From: CALOCN01 sp942491735
GTDB lineage: Bacteria > Eisenbacteria > RBG-16-71-46 > JABDJR01
NCBI GenBank assembly: GCA_942491735.1
Contig: CALOCN010000014.1
Location: 1,550,001 to 1,614,000 of the forward strand
DNA length: 64,000 nucleotides
Reading direction: 5' to 3'
Below the pieces are notes generated by a model, which had not been told where the DNA came from, ran no database searches, and saw only the letters and a list, made by a program, of their open reading frames with translations. Position numbers and translations under genes: made by a program. Shown here piece by piece: positions 12,326-21,597 of this stretch (the first letter of the stretch is position 1; the number at the start of each line of letters is the position of its first letter).

Positions 12326-14080
12326 ATGAACGAGACCGACCTGATGCAAGCTGTTCGAAGCTGGATCGAGGATGACCCCGACCCCACCACCCGTGCCGAA
12401 CTCCAGACCCTGCTGGATGCGGGGGATACCGCGGAGCTTACCGAGCGGTTCCGGGCCCGACTGGAGTTCGGAACGGCGGGATTGCGGGGACTCCTGGGTG
12501 GGGGACCCAACCGCATGAACCGGGCGGTGATCCGTCGGGTGACCGCAGGCCTGGCGGGTTATCTGCTGGAAACGATCCCGGAGGTCAGGGAGCGCGGCGT
12601 CGTGGTGGGGCGCGACGCGCGCCGGCTTTCGCCCGAACTGGCCGAGGACACCGCCTCGGTGCTTGCCGCAGCGGGAATTCCGGTCCATGTTTTTGCCGAG
12701 GTGGCTCCGACGCCGCTGGTGGCGTTTGCCGTCACCCATCTCGATGCGGCGGCCGGCATCGTCGTGACCGCCAGTCACAACCCGCCAGCCTACAACGGCT
12801 ACAAGGTGTACTGGGAGAACGGGGCCCAGATCATCCCTCCCCATGACAAGGGGATCAGCGCGGCCATCGACCGGGTGGAGTCGGCGTCGTCCGTGGCGCT
12901 CATGCCGATCGAGGAGGGACTGGCTACCGGTCGCGTTCGTGCGGTGGCGGAGGCAGTGGGGGAAGCCTACCTGGCCGGCGTGCTGGCCCTGCAGTGCCAG
13001 CCGCGCTCCACCGGATCGGTGCGCATCGTCTACACCCCGATGCACGGGGTGGGGGGGCGATGGGTTCGCGAGGCGTTGACCCGGGCCGGGTTCGAGCACT
13101 TCTGGATGGTTCCCGAGCAGGCCGCTCCGGACGGGGAGTTTCCCACCGTGGAGTTCCCCAACCCGGAGGAGCCGGGGGCCATGGACCTGGCGCTGGCCCT
13201 GGGACGGGAAAAGGAAGCGGACCTCATTCTGGCCAACGATCCGGACGCCGACCGGCTCGCGGTGATTCTCCGTGACGATGCGGGGGAGTACCGTGCCCTG
13301 ACCGGGAACGAGATCGGGATCCTCCTGGGGCACTACCTCCTGTCGGAGAATGCTCCGGACGGGGATCTCATTGTCATGAGCACGATCGTCTCGTCCACCC
13401 TGCTCTCGAAGGTGGCCAAGCGGTTGGGGGTGGATTACGCCGAGACCCTCACCGGGTTCAAGTGGATCGCCAACAAGGCCATCGCGAGGAAGCGTGAGCG
13501 GAGGCAGACCTTCGTGTTCGGGTTCGAAGAGGCCCTGGGCTATACGGTGGGCGAGCTGGTGCGGGACAAGGACGGGTTGGGCGCGGCGCTGGTGTTTGCC
13601 GACCTGGCTCGTTTCCTGGAGGCGCACGGGGAGACGGTGCTCGACCAGTTGGACGGGATCTACCGGGAGTACGGGGTTCATGTCACCGCGCAACACAGCG
13701 AAACCCTTCCCGGTGCGCAGGGCATGGCGACCATTCGCACCATCATGGAGAGCTTTCGCCAGCAGCCGCCGGCGGCGATCGGGGGCGACCCCATCCTGGT
13801 CTTTTCCGATGTGCTCGAGGGAACCCGGATCGTTCGTGCGACCGGAGAAAGCAGCCGGCTGGATCTGCCGCCCAGCAATGTGCTCGTGTTCGAGCTTTCC
13901 CGTGAGTCCCGGGTGATCCTGCGTCCCAGCGGAACCGAGCCCAAGATCAAGTACTACTTCGAGACAGTCGAGGCCACGGGGGACGACGAGAACCTTAGCG
14001 CAGCGCGGGGGCGCGCCGAGGCGCGGCTCCAGGCACTACGACGGGCGTTCATCCAGGAGGCGGAGCGCCGATCCGCCTGA
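12326..14080 (+). CDS. Phosphoglucomutase/phosphomannomutase (alpha-D-phosphohexomutase)
   Basis: 584 residues, interconverting hexose 1- and 6-phosphates in the cytoplasm. The four family signatures are present: TASHNP with phosphoserine Ser150, the metal loop DPDADR at 305-310, the sugar loop GFEEALG at 399-405 and the phosphate loop RPSGTEPK near residue 540. The length fits the PgcA-like group better than the shorter ManB/AlgC group. An alternative ATG at 12314 overlaps the stop of the GH57 gene as ATGA; the downstream ATG 12326 has a GGAAA ribosome site. Coupling to the GH57 gene argues for a glucan-to-glucose-6-phosphate role. Confidence 0.9.
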   Translation: MNETDLMQAVRSWIEDDPDPTTRAELQTLLDAGDTAELTERFRARLEFGTAGLRGLLGGGPNRMNRAVIRRVTAGLAGYLLETIPEVRERGVVVGRDARRLSPELAEDTASVLAAAGIPVHVFAEVAPTPLVAFAVTHLDAAAGIVVTASHNPPAYNGYKVYWENGAQIIPPHDKGISAAIDRVESASSVALMPIEEGLATGRVRAVAEAVGEAYLAGVLALQCQPRSTGSVRIVYTPMHGVGGRWVREALTRAGFEHFWMVPEQAAPDGEFPTVEFPNPEEPGAMDLALALGREKEADLILANDPDADRLAVILRDDAGEYRALTGNEIGILLGHYLLSENAPDGDLIVMSTIVSSTLLSKVAKRLGVDYAETLTGFKWIANKAIARKRERRQTFVFGFEEALGYTVGELVRDKDGLGAALVFADLARFLEAHGETVLDQLDGIYREYGVHVTAQHSETLPGAQGMATIRTIMESFRQQPPAAIGGDPILVFSDVLEGTRIVRATGESSRLDLPPSNVLVFELSRESRVILRPSGTEPKIKYYFETVEATGDDENLSAARGRAEARLQALRRAFIQEAERRSA

Positions 14081-14194
14081 AGAACCCTCGACCGGTGAGG
14101 CCCGGACCCGTTGCGGGAGGAAAGCGTTCGCTCTGTCCCGGCCCACTCAGGCGCGGTGCGGACCTCGCCGTGCCGGGACGCAGAGGCCGGCGGA

Positions 14195-15352
14195 CTACTT
14201 GGCCGGGAACGGGTCCAGGGGAATCCGCACCCACACCGAGTGCTTCTTCACGTGATCCAGTTCGCGGAACTGCGGGATGATGGCGTAGTCGTAGCCCACG
14301 TAGTCCAGCACGTTGACTCCGAACCCGTAGGTGGCTCCCTTGATCTGGCCGTTCGGGTCGTTGATATTGCCCCAGCGCAGGAAGAGCAGATCGAGGATCG
14401 AGGCCTCGAACCCCCGTAGGTTCTGGTTGGGCGCCCGATCACCCGGGCCGCCGCTGTCATCAACCAGCGACACCTCGCGCCCCAGGGCCATGCGCAGGTT
14501 GATCACATGGGCCTTGGCCAGCCCGGCCGCGAAACCACCCTGCGCGGGATCAATGATCTGCTTACCCGGGAAGAGGTGCAGATCGGCACCCAGGCTCTCC
14601 CGGCGAACGTAGGGGGTGGGGTCGCCGGGCTCACCCTCGATGAGCACGATGTCGTCGCCGTTGTTGGACCAGCCGATGCCGCCCTTGAAACGAAGCATCC
14701 CCACCGCGGAGTCGCGGTCGTTGCCGAGGGGTAGGTCCGGTGTCTTCAGTTGGATGCCGTAGTCCCAGACGGTGGTGGAGCCTTCGGCGTTGGCATCGGA
14801 CCCGCCGGAAAAACGGATGGGGCCCAGGTCGACGTTGGTGCTCTTCACCTGCGCCCCCAACGAAACGATGTCCGCGAACCCCGCCGCAAAAGCGAATCCC
14901 CAGGTCTGTTCGGTGGGCTCGTAGGTTCCGACGGGATCCGGACTCCCGGGGTCCGTCAGGATGGACTCCCCGTAGTTGAGCCGTGTCATGTTGACGCCCA
15001 GAGCCAACCGGACCGGGGTGGATCCCTTGGCTACGTTGGTCCCAAAGACCACCGACCCGTAGTAGTGATCCACGTCATCGGCCAGATCCGGTACCAATCG
15101 GGCGGTATGGTAGGCCACCTCCAGCCCCTCCACGAAGGCCATCCCGGCCACGTTCCAGAACGGGGAGAAGGCGCTGGACTCCAGGACGCCATAGGCGCGG
15201 CCCATGGCCTCCGCCCGGGCTCCCACGGGAACCTGCAGGGAGGCGAGGCCGGCGTTGCTCTGGGCTAGCGCGGCGCTGGGGGGGAGCGTGGAGAGGGAAA
15301 TCGAACAAACCAAGCCCATCGCGAGCGGGATCATGCGGTGGCCGAGCGACAT
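14195..15352 (-). CDS. PorV/PorQ-like outer-membrane beta-barrel protein
   Basis: 385 residues with an N-terminal signal peptide ending near residue 30 (SAALAQS). The segment AGLASLQVPVGARAEAMGRAYG followed by SPFWNVAGMAF is the recognisable start of the PorV/PorQ (UPF0164-like) barrel family, in which an Asn-Pro/Asn-Val-Ala pair follows a small-residue helix. Alternating hydrophobic strands fill the rest. PorV proteins in Bacteroidetes act as shuttles for type IX secretion cargo with FlgD-like C-terminal domains, and several such cargo-like proteins occur in this window. Whether this one has that role cannot be read from sequence. It converges on the phosphohexomutase gene. Confidence 0.75.
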   Translation of the reverse strand: MSLGHRMIPLAMGLVCSISLSTLPPSAALAQSNAGLASLQVPVGARAEAMGRAYGVLESSAFSPFWNVAGMAFVEGLEVAYHTARLVPDLADDVDHYYGSVVFGTNVAKGSTPVRLALGVNMTRLNYGESILTDPGSPDPVGTYEPTEQTWGFAFAAGFADIVSLGAQVKSTNVDLGPIRFSGGSDANAEGSTTVWDYGIQLKTPDLPLGNDRDSAVGMLRFKGGIGWSNNGDDIVLIEGEPGDPTPYVRRESLGADLHLFPGKQIIDPAQGGFAAGLAKAHVINLRMALGREVSLVDDSGGPGDRAPNQNLRGFEASILDLLFLRWGNINDPNGQIKGATYGFGVNVLDYVGYDYAIIPQFRELDHVKKHSVWVRIPLDPFPAK

Positions 15353-15904
15353 GGTACCTCCGAGGGGTGGGATAGGTCAGTGCCGCACATACCTTTGCCG
15401 CTGAACGCGGGGGCGTCAAGGGGGAAGCTGTTGCCGGGGCGAGCAGGAGGGCGCGGGGAGTCTACCCCGGATGATGACTCGCCCTGTCTCGGACCGGCGG
15501 GGTGACCCGCCAGATTCTCCACGCAGGCCACGGGGAGAAGCGGATGCCGGAGCAACCGGTTTCTCGGCTCGACTTGTTCAGAAAGGGGCCGTTTCCCGGC
15601 TGGTCGTGGTTCGTCTGGAGAAGTTGTTGTGACATGGATCATGTTGGCTCATGGCCCCAAACTCCTCCCCGGACACCGTCCACGCGGGGTAGTTGTGGGC
15701 GCGTGGAAGGGTGGCACGACCGAGGGCCAACGAGAGAGCGAGCGGGGGCGCCCCAGACCCTGGCGGTCAGGATGATGATTCCGGTGTCTACCCGGGGAGA
15801 CGAATTCCAGTAACGTAATATAATGGAATGGGTTAGGGCGTAGAAATGTCGCGGGATGCACTGGCCAATCCAAGTACAATCTGCATGGGTTGTCCGCCTT
15901 CCCG

Positions 15905-15973
15905 GGCTGCGCGCCCCGCCCGGCTGGTCGCGTTGGGTGCCGCTGCGGGAGTACGAGATGGGCTTTGTCCACC
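15905..15973 (+). repeat. Degenerate repeat, copy A
   Basis: Begins GGCTGCGCGCCCC and ends GGCTTTGTCCACC, with GAGTACGAG inside. It aligns along its length with copy B at 16110-16180, differing by scattered substitutions and short indels. Confidence 0.7.
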
Positions 15974-16080
15974 ACTGCGATGGTACGCTGCATCCGGACT
16001 CCTCCTGGCTATGGCCATCATGGGCCGATTAATGGATGGCACTAAGATGCCTCCTTCTCCGGGAGGAGTCCATTCCATCA

Positions 16081-16180
16081 GGTGGACTCGGTTGACCCGG
16101 GCCACGTTAGGCTGCGCGCCCCCGCCCTGTCCGTTCGCGTCGGGTGACCCTTCGGAAGTACGAGGCGAACTTTGTCCACC
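16081..16180 (+). repeat. Degenerate repeat, copy B with preceding 29-base block
   Basis: GGCTGCGCGCCCC at 16110 through AACTTTGTCCACC at 16180 matches copy A. The block GGTGGACTCGG...CCACGTT before it (16081-16109) recurs almost unchanged at 16183-16212, so the unit has a period of about 102 bases here. Confidence 0.7.
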
Positions 16181-16182
16181 CG

Positions 16183-16250
16183 GGTGGACTCGGTAGACCC
16201 GAGCCCACGTTGGGCTGCGCGCCCCTGTCCGCGGCTTTCCCCGGGAAAGC
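16183..16250 (+). repeat. Degenerate repeat, copy C (incomplete)
   Basis: Repeats GGTGGACTCGG, CCACGTTGGGCTGCGCGCCCC of copy B, then diverges before reaching the end of the icmF gene at 16279. Confidence 0.65.
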
Positions 16251-16278
16251 GGCCCCGGGCTGCCGCCTCATCCCGCAG

Positions 16279-19200
16279 CTACATGTTCCGGCGGTACTGC
16301 CCGCCCACGGCGAACAGCGCGTCGGTGATCTGTCCCAGGGACGCGACCTTGCAGGCCTCCATCAACTGGGTGAAGGCGTTCTCGTTGTGGACCGCAGCCT
16401 GCTGCACGCGCTCCAGACGTTCTGCCGCCTCGGGGGCGTAGAGCCGGTGCAGGTTCTCCAGGGTGCGGATCTGGGCCTGCTTCTCTTCCTCGGTGGCCCG
16501 AATGACCTCGCGGGGCAGGACGGTGGGGGAGCCCTTGGAACTCAGAAACGTGTTCACCCCGATCAGCGGCAACTCGCCGGTGTGCTTGAGGGTCTCGTAG
16601 TACAGGCTCTCGTCCTGGATCTTGCTGCGCTGGTACATCCGCTCCATGGCCCCCAGGACCCCGCCCCGCTCGGTGATGCGGTCGAACTCGGTCAGTACCG
16701 CTTCTTCGACGAGATCGGTGAGCTCCTCGATGATGAACGCGCCCTGGAGCGGGTTCTCGTTCTTGGCCAGCCCCAGCTCCCGGTTGATGATGAGCTGGAT
16801 GGCGATGGCCCGGCGGACCGATTCCTCGGTTGGGGTGGTGATTGCCTCGTCATAGGCATTCGTGTGCAGGGAGTTGCAGTTGTCGTAGATGGCATAGAGG
16901 GCCTGCAACGTGGTGCGGATGTCGTTGAAGTCGATCTCCTGCGCATGCAAGGACCGCCCCGAGGTCTGGATGTGGTACTTGAGCATCTGCGACCGGGAGT
17001 CCGCGCCGTACTTGAGCTTCATCGCCTTGGCCCAGATGCGTCGGGCCACCCGGCCGATCACCGCGTACTCCGGATCCACTCCGTTGGAGAAGAAGAAACT
17101 CAGGTTGGGCCCGAACGCGTTGATGTCCATCCCGCGCGAGAGGTAGTACTCCACATAGGTGAACCCGTTGGCCAGGGTGAAGGCCAACTGGGTGATGGGG
17201 TTCGCGCCGGCCTCGGCGATGTGATACCCGGAAATCGATACCGAGTAGAAGTTGCGCACCTCGTTGTCGATGAAGAACTCCTGCACGTCACCCATGAGCC
17301 GCAGGGCGAACTCGGTGGAGAAGATGCAGGTGTTCTGGGCCTGGTCCTCCTTGAGAATGTCGGCCTGCACCGTCCCGCGGACCTGGGACAGGGTGCGTCC
17401 GCGGATCTCGTTGTAGACCTCCGCCGGCAGGACCTGATCCCCCGTCACTCCCAGCAGGGTCAATCCCAGCCCGTCGTTCCCCTCCGGGAGCGCCCCGTCA
17501 TACCGCGGGCGCTCGGCGTCCCGTTCCCGGAACAGCTCCACCATTCTCGTTTCGACTTCCCCGCCCAGGCCCTGCTCGGTGATGTACCGCTCGCACTGCT
17601 GATCCACCGCGGCGTTGAGAAAGAAGCCGAGCAACATGGGCGCCGGACCGTTGATGGTCATGGACACCGAGGTCTTGGCATCGGCCAGATCGAACCCGCT
17701 GTAGAGCTTCTTGGCGTCGTCCAGACAGCAGATGGACACCCCGGAGTTGCCGATCTTGCCGTAGATGTCCGGCCGCAGGTCCGGATCCCGACCGTAGAGG
17801 GTGACCGAGTCGAACGCGGTGGAGAGCCGCTTGGCCGGCATGCCCAGACTGACGTAGTGGAAGCGTCGGTTGGTCCGTTCCGGTGCGCCCTCGCCGGCGA
17901 ACATCCGCGTGGGGTCCTCGCCCTGCCGCTTGAAGGGGTAGATTCCCGCCGCGTAGGGGAACTGGCCGGGGACGTTCTCGGTGAGGCGCCAGCGCAGGAT
18001 GTCGCCCCACGCCTCGTAGCGGGGGAGCGACACGCGGGGCACCCGGGTGTGGGAAAGGCTCTCGGTGTGGGTTTCCATGGCGATCTCGCGCCCCCGCACC
18101 TTGAAGCGGAACTCCGGCTCACGATACCGGTCCCGCAGGCTCGGCCATTCCTCGATCAACTCGCGGTTGCGCGGATCGAGGTCCCGGCCTATCCGGTCCC
18201 TGGCCTCCCCCAGCGCCTGCACCGCGTCGGTGCCGCCCGCCCCCTCGCTCTCTTCCAGGATTTCCGCCGAGGTCGAAAGCGCATACAACCGCTGCGCCAC
18301 CTGGGCCTGGCTTTCCGCCCAACGCGCGTACTCGCGCACCGTCTCCGACACTTCGGAAAGGTACCGGGTGCGCTCCGGGGGAATGACATGGGCTCGCGGC
18401 GAGACACCGCCCGGGGTGAAGCTGGACGTCCAACCGGCGCCTGTCTTCTCACCCAGCTTGGCGATCACGTGCCGGTACAGGGTGTTGGTACCCGGGTCAT
18501 TGAACTGGCTGGCGATGGTCCCGAAGATGGGAAGCGCATCGTCCTCGACCTGGAACAGCCTGTGGTTGCGCTTGTACTGCTTGCGCACGTCGCGCAGTGC
18601 GTCGTCGGCCCCCCGCTTGTCGAACTTGTTGATGGCGATCACGTCGGCGAAGTCCAGCATGTCGATCTTCTCGAGCTGGGTTGCCGCACCGTACTCCGGG
18701 GTCATCACGTAGAGGCTGACGTCCGAATGGTCCGCGATCTCCGTGTCCGACTGTCCGATCCCGGAAGTCTCGAGCACGATCAGATCGAAATCCGCCGCCT
18801 TGAGCACGTTGAGCGCGTCCTTGATATGGGCGGAGAGGGCGAGATTCGCCTGGCGGGTGGCCAGGGAACGCATGTAGACCCGCCCGTCGGTAATGGCGTT
18901 CATGCGGATGCGGTCGCCCAGGAGCGCGCCTCCGGTCTTGCGTTTGCTGGGATCCACCGAGACGATCCCCATGGTGCGATCGGGAAAGTCGATCAGGAAG
19001 CGACGCACCAGTTCGTCCACCAGCGAGGACTTGCCCGAGCCCCCGGTCCCGGTGATGCCGAGGACCGGCACCGGGTTGGCCCCCGCGGTGTCCGCGACCT
19101 GACGCAACGCATCGCGCGAGGCTTCCGGGAAGTTCTCCGCCGCGGAAATCAGGTGGGCGATGGAGGGAGGATCCTTCTTCGCCAGGTGGCCCAGATCCCC

Positions 19201-19659
19201 GTTGAGCTGTGCCCCGCGCGGGAAGTCCGCGTGGGAAAGCATGTCGTTGATCATCCCCTGCAGTCCCATGGAACGTCCGTCGTCCGGCGAGTAGATCCGG
19301 GTGATCCCGTAGCGGTGCAGCTCTTCGATCTCCTCGGGGAGAATGGTCCCGCCGCCGCCGCCGAAGATCTTCACGTGCCCTGCCCCCCGCTCGGCAAGCA
19401 GGTCGTGCATGTACTTGAAGAACTCCATGTGGCCACCCTGGTACGAGGTGACCGCGATGGCCTGGACATCCTCCTGCACCGCGGTGGTGACGATCTCCTC
19501 GACGCTGCGGTCGTGCCCCAGGTGGATCACCTCGACCCCGGTGGCCTGGATGATCCGGCGCATGATGTTGATGGCCGCGTCGTGCCCGTCGAAGAGAGAG
19601 GCCGCGGTGACAATGCGCAGATGATTCTGGGGACGATACGGGGCGGGTTCCTGGCTCAT
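16279..19659 (-). CDS. icmF: Fused isobutyryl-CoA mutase (IcmF)
   Basis: 1126 residues combining three modules. First, a B12-binding domain with FDGHDAA, whose His26 would ligate cobalt (the B12 motif's last Gly is Ala, as in IcmF proteins). Second, a MeaB-like G-protein chaperone with P-loop GTGGSGKSS at 204-212. Third, the radical acyl-CoA mutase barrel, with FPYAAGIYPFKRQGEDPTR as a signature. Domain order and this signature mark IcmF rather than methylmalonyl-CoA mutase. It interconverts isobutyryl- and n-butyryl-CoA and in some members isovaleryl- and pivalyl-CoA. ATG 19659 has an AAGGAG site; upstream in-frame codons are not protein-like. It follows the leucine operon by 118 bases on the same strand, which fits branched acyl-CoA metabolism. 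Confidence 0.92.
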   Translation of the reverse strand: MSQEPAPYRPQNHLRIVTAASLFDGHDAAINIMRRIIQATGVEVIHLGHDRSVEEIVTTAVQEDVQAIAVTSYQGGHMEFFKYMHDLLAERGAGHVKIFGGGGGTILPEEIEELHRYGITRIYSPDDGRSMGLQGMINDMLSHADFPRGAQLNGDLGHLAKKDPPSIAHLISAAENFPEASRDALRQVADTAGANPVPVLGITGTGGSGKSSLVDELVRRFLIDFPDRTMGIVSVDPSKRKTGGALLGDRIRMNAITDGRVYMRSLATRQANLALSAHIKDALNVLKAADFDLIVLETSGIGQSDTEIADHSDVSLYVMTPEYGAATQLEKIDMLDFADVIAINKFDKRGADDALRDVRKQYKRNHRLFQVEDDALPIFGTIASQFNDPGTNTLYRHVIAKLGEKTGAGWTSSFTPGGVSPRAHVIPPERTRYLSEVSETVREYARWAESQAQVAQRLYALSTSAEILEESEGAGGTDAVQALGEARDRIGRDLDPRNRELIEEWPSLRDRYREPEFRFKVRGREIAMETHTESLSHTRVPRVSLPRYEAWGDILRWRLTENVPGQFPYAAGIYPFKRQGEDPTRMFAGEGAPERTNRRFHYVSLGMPAKRLSTAFDSVTLYGRDPDLRPDIYGKIGNSGVSICCLDDAKKLYSGFDLADAKTSVSMTINGPAPMLLGFFLNAAVDQQCERYITEQGLGGEVETRMVELFRERDAERPRYDGALPEGNDGLGLTLLGVTGDQVLPAEVYNEIRGRTLSQVRGTVQADILKEDQAQNTCIFSTEFALRLMGDVQEFFIDNEVRNFYSVSISGYHIAEAGANPITQLAFTLANGFTYVEYYLSRGMDINAFGPNLSFFFSNGVDPEYAVIGRVARRIWAKAMKLKYGADSRSQMLKYHIQTSGRSLHAQEIDFNDIRTTLQALYAIYDNCNSLHTNAYDEAITTPTEESVRRAIAIQLIINRELGLAKNENPLQGAFIIEELTDLVEEAVLTEFDRITERGGVLGAMERMYQRSKIQDESLYYETLKHTGELPLIGVNTFLSSKGSPTVLPREVIRATEEEKQAQIRTLENLHRLYAPEAAERLERVQQAAVHNENAFTQLMEACKVASLGQITDALFAVGGQYRRNM

Positions 19660-19777
19660 GGATCTCCTTGACGCGTTTGGAATGCCGGTCGGGGACAGCG
19701 GGAACATTGTACCCGATCCAAAATCATCCATAACATCAACCGGGACTTATGGTTGCGATCGACAACCCCGGCCCGTC

Positions 19778-20662
19778 CTAGAGATCGCTCAGGACCGGGC
19801 CCAGCTCGCGCTGCATGAAGGCGGGAATGCTGAAGGCAGCCCGATGGACATCCGCCGAATACCAGCCGAACTCGAGACCACTTGCCTCCACCCGCGCCGG
19901 GTCCAGGTCCCGGATGGGGTGGGGACCCTTGGAGGCAAAGGTGAAGGACCAATAGCCGCCCGGATAACTCATGTTGCTGAAGCAATAGATGTGAACCCGG
20001 TCAAACAGCTGGCTCTGCAGGGTGAGCATGGCCTTCTGGGTTTCGATCTCGTAGAAGGGGGATTCCCCCTGGGCGATGACGATGCCGCCGTCACCCAGGA
20101 CCCGGAACACGTTGCGGTAGAAGTCGAGGCCGAACAACGGCGTGGCCGGCCCGATGGGATCGGTGGAGTCGATGATGATCACGTCGAACTCCTGATCCGT
20201 CTCCCGCACGAACCGCACTCCATCCTGGATGAGCAGGGTCAGTCGCGGGTCGTCGAGGCTGGCCGAGGTCTGGGGGATGTGCGCCCGGCAGGCCTCCACC
20301 ACAACGGGGTCGATCTCGACCATGGTGACCGTCTCGACTCCGGGATGTCGCAACACCTCGCGAGCGGTCCCGCCGTCGCCTCCCCCGATGACGAGAACGC
20401 TCCGGGGGTTCGGGTGGGTGAAGAGCGGGACATGGGTGATCATGTCGTGGTAGATGAACTCGTCCCGCTCGGTGAGCATGATGAGCCCGTCGTTCAGGAG
20501 CATGCGGCCGTGGCCGGCCGTCTCCACCACGTCGATCTGCTGGAAGTCGCTCTTCCCGGAGAAGAGGACCCGCGAAACCCGGAACCGGGATCCCACCACG
20601 TTGTGGTGGCGTTCCTCGAGCCAGAGATCCAATTCCCCGGTGGGGGTCGATTCGTTGCTCAC
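19778..20662 (-). CDS. speE: Spermidine synthase (polyamine aminopropyltransferase)
   Basis: 294 residues. Transfers the aminopropyl group of decarboxylated S-adenosylmethionine to putrescine (or a related diamine). The cofactor loop GGGDGGTAREVLRH and the catalytic segment DSTDPIGPA are both intact, as is the tail-binding segment YPGGYWSFTFASK. No membrane extension, so the short soluble type. The start overlaps the stop of the upstream S-adenosylmethionine decarboxylase by four bases (ATGA), which ties the two steps together in one transcript. Confidence 0.96.
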   Translation of the reverse strand: MSNESTPTGELDLWLEERHHNVVGSRFRVSRVLFSGKSDFQQIDVVETAGHGRMLLNDGLIMLTERDEFIYHDMITHVPLFTHPNPRSVLVIGGGDGGTAREVLRHPGVETVTMVEIDPVVVEACRAHIPQTSASLDDPRLTLLIQDGVRFVRETDQEFDVIIIDSTDPIGPATPLFGLDFYRNVFRVLGDGGIVIAQGESPFYEIETQKAMLTLQSQLFDRVHIYCFSNMSYPGGYWSFTFASKGPHPIRDLDPARVEASGLEFGWYSADVHRAAFSIPAFMQRELGPVLSDL

Positions 20663-21597
20663 GATGCGTCTCCTATGGCGTGTCCGCTGGTCGACATGGC
20701 CCGGGCGAAGTGGCAGAACTGGACGTTGTAGCCGTTTCCGATGTGACGCAATTCCTCCATGACGAGCGGGTATTCCGTGCCCAGGTCCCCGAAATGGACC
20801 CTGCGCTGGAACAGAATGACGTCCATCCGCTGGGGGCGAAAGACCTCGATGGCCCGCTGCACCTGGTCCCGTACACCCGCGTCGCCCAGCACCCGGTTGG
20901 TCTCGAAGCTCGCGTAGGAGCCGGCCTCCTCGGGGGTCACGTGGACGGTGGCGTAGGTGGGGCCCTCGAGCGCGTTCAGCGAGTACCCCTCCGGGTCAAA
21001 GGCGTGGTCGTCCACCGCCTCCCCGGCAAGCAGGGACAGGATCCCGCTCCCGGTGCGGATCCGGGTGGTGTCGCCACCGCTGAACCGTCCGGCCGACTTG
21101 GGGTCGAGACCGTACATGAGGATCTCCAGGGTCACGTCGTTGGCATCCGGCGCCGCGTTGCGGTCCAGGTGATAGAGGGACACGTGGTGTCCCTTCGGAT
21201 CCCCGAAGCGCATCGACGTGCCCGGGAGTTTCGCGTTGAGCCGCATCACATCGTCGTCGAAAGTCGAAGGCTGGAGCCCGGGAAAGTTCTCGTTCTTGCG
21301 CTCGTAGATGAGCGATCGGATGGAGTCCAGGCCGAGTCGGCGGGTGAGTTCCAGGGCGGCCTCGATGAGGGTGGTGCGGCCACAGGTAATCATGATGCAC
21401 CGGTCGTCATGGACGAACAGGCTGGACTCGGACAGCAGATAGGCGTCCGCTTCCGTGTTCCCCAGGGTGGAGAGGATGGTGGCGTGGGAGAGGGCCACGA
21501 TCTCCGACCAGAACGGTTTGCCCTTGGATCGAAGGGAAGGGGCCCCGGGACGCATCATGATCTCGAGTTTCTTTTCCGTCCCCTCGAAGTTGCTCAT
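20659..21597 (-). CDS. Eukaryote-type S-adenosylmethionine decarboxylase proenzyme
   Basis: 312 residues. Pyruvoyl enzyme that makes decarboxylated S-adenosylmethionine for spermidine synthesis. The sequence is of the plant/animal class, not the short bacterial SpeD class. FEGTEKKLEI carries Glu5 and Glu8, and YLLSESSLFV contains the self-cleavage site between Glu57 and Ser58, which becomes the pyruvoyl group. ITCGRTT places Cys72 exactly 14 residues after Ser58, as Cys82 and Ser68 are in the human enzyme. YSLNA (Ser206) and YATVHVTPEE (His219) match the processing residues Ser229/His243. All catalytic residues are therefore conserved. It is coupled by ATGA overlaps both to the HMG-CoA lyase gene upstream and to speE downstream. 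Confidence 0.93.
   Translation of the reverse strand: MSNFEGTEKKLEIMMRPGAPSLRSKGKPFWSEIVALSHATILSTLGNTEADAYLLSESSLFVHDDRCIMITCGRTTLIEAALELTRRLGLDSIRSLIYERKNENFPGLQPSTFDDDVMRLNAKLPGTSMRFGDPKGHHVSLYHLDRNAAPDANDVTLEILMYGLDPKSAGRFSGGDTTRIRTGSGILSLLAGEAVDDHAFDPEGYSLNALEGPTYATVHVTPEEAGSYASFETNRVLGDAGVRDQVQRAIEVFRPQRMDVILFQRRVHFGDLGTEYPLVMEELRHIGNGYNVQFCHFARAMSTSGHAIGDAS

Larger units (their letters stand above)
15353..16278. other. Long non-coding region with decayed repeats
   Basis: 926 bases between two minus-strand genes. No reading frame here has convincing protein-like sequence. It contains three related segments listed as repeats, a perfect TATAAT at 15819-15824 with no matching -35, and locally lower GC than its surroundings around 15810-15900. 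It may hold the promoter of the PorV-like gene at its left end. Confidence 0.6.

Noticed and set aside
15819..15824. Perfect TATAAT on the plus strand
   Set aside because: No -35 box or TGn extension at suitable distance and no plus-strand gene downstream.
16144..19671. 1175-codon open frame on the plus strand
   Set aside because: Antisense to icmF in a GC-rich genome; the translation is low-complexity and matches no family, while the minus strand encodes all IcmF motifs.
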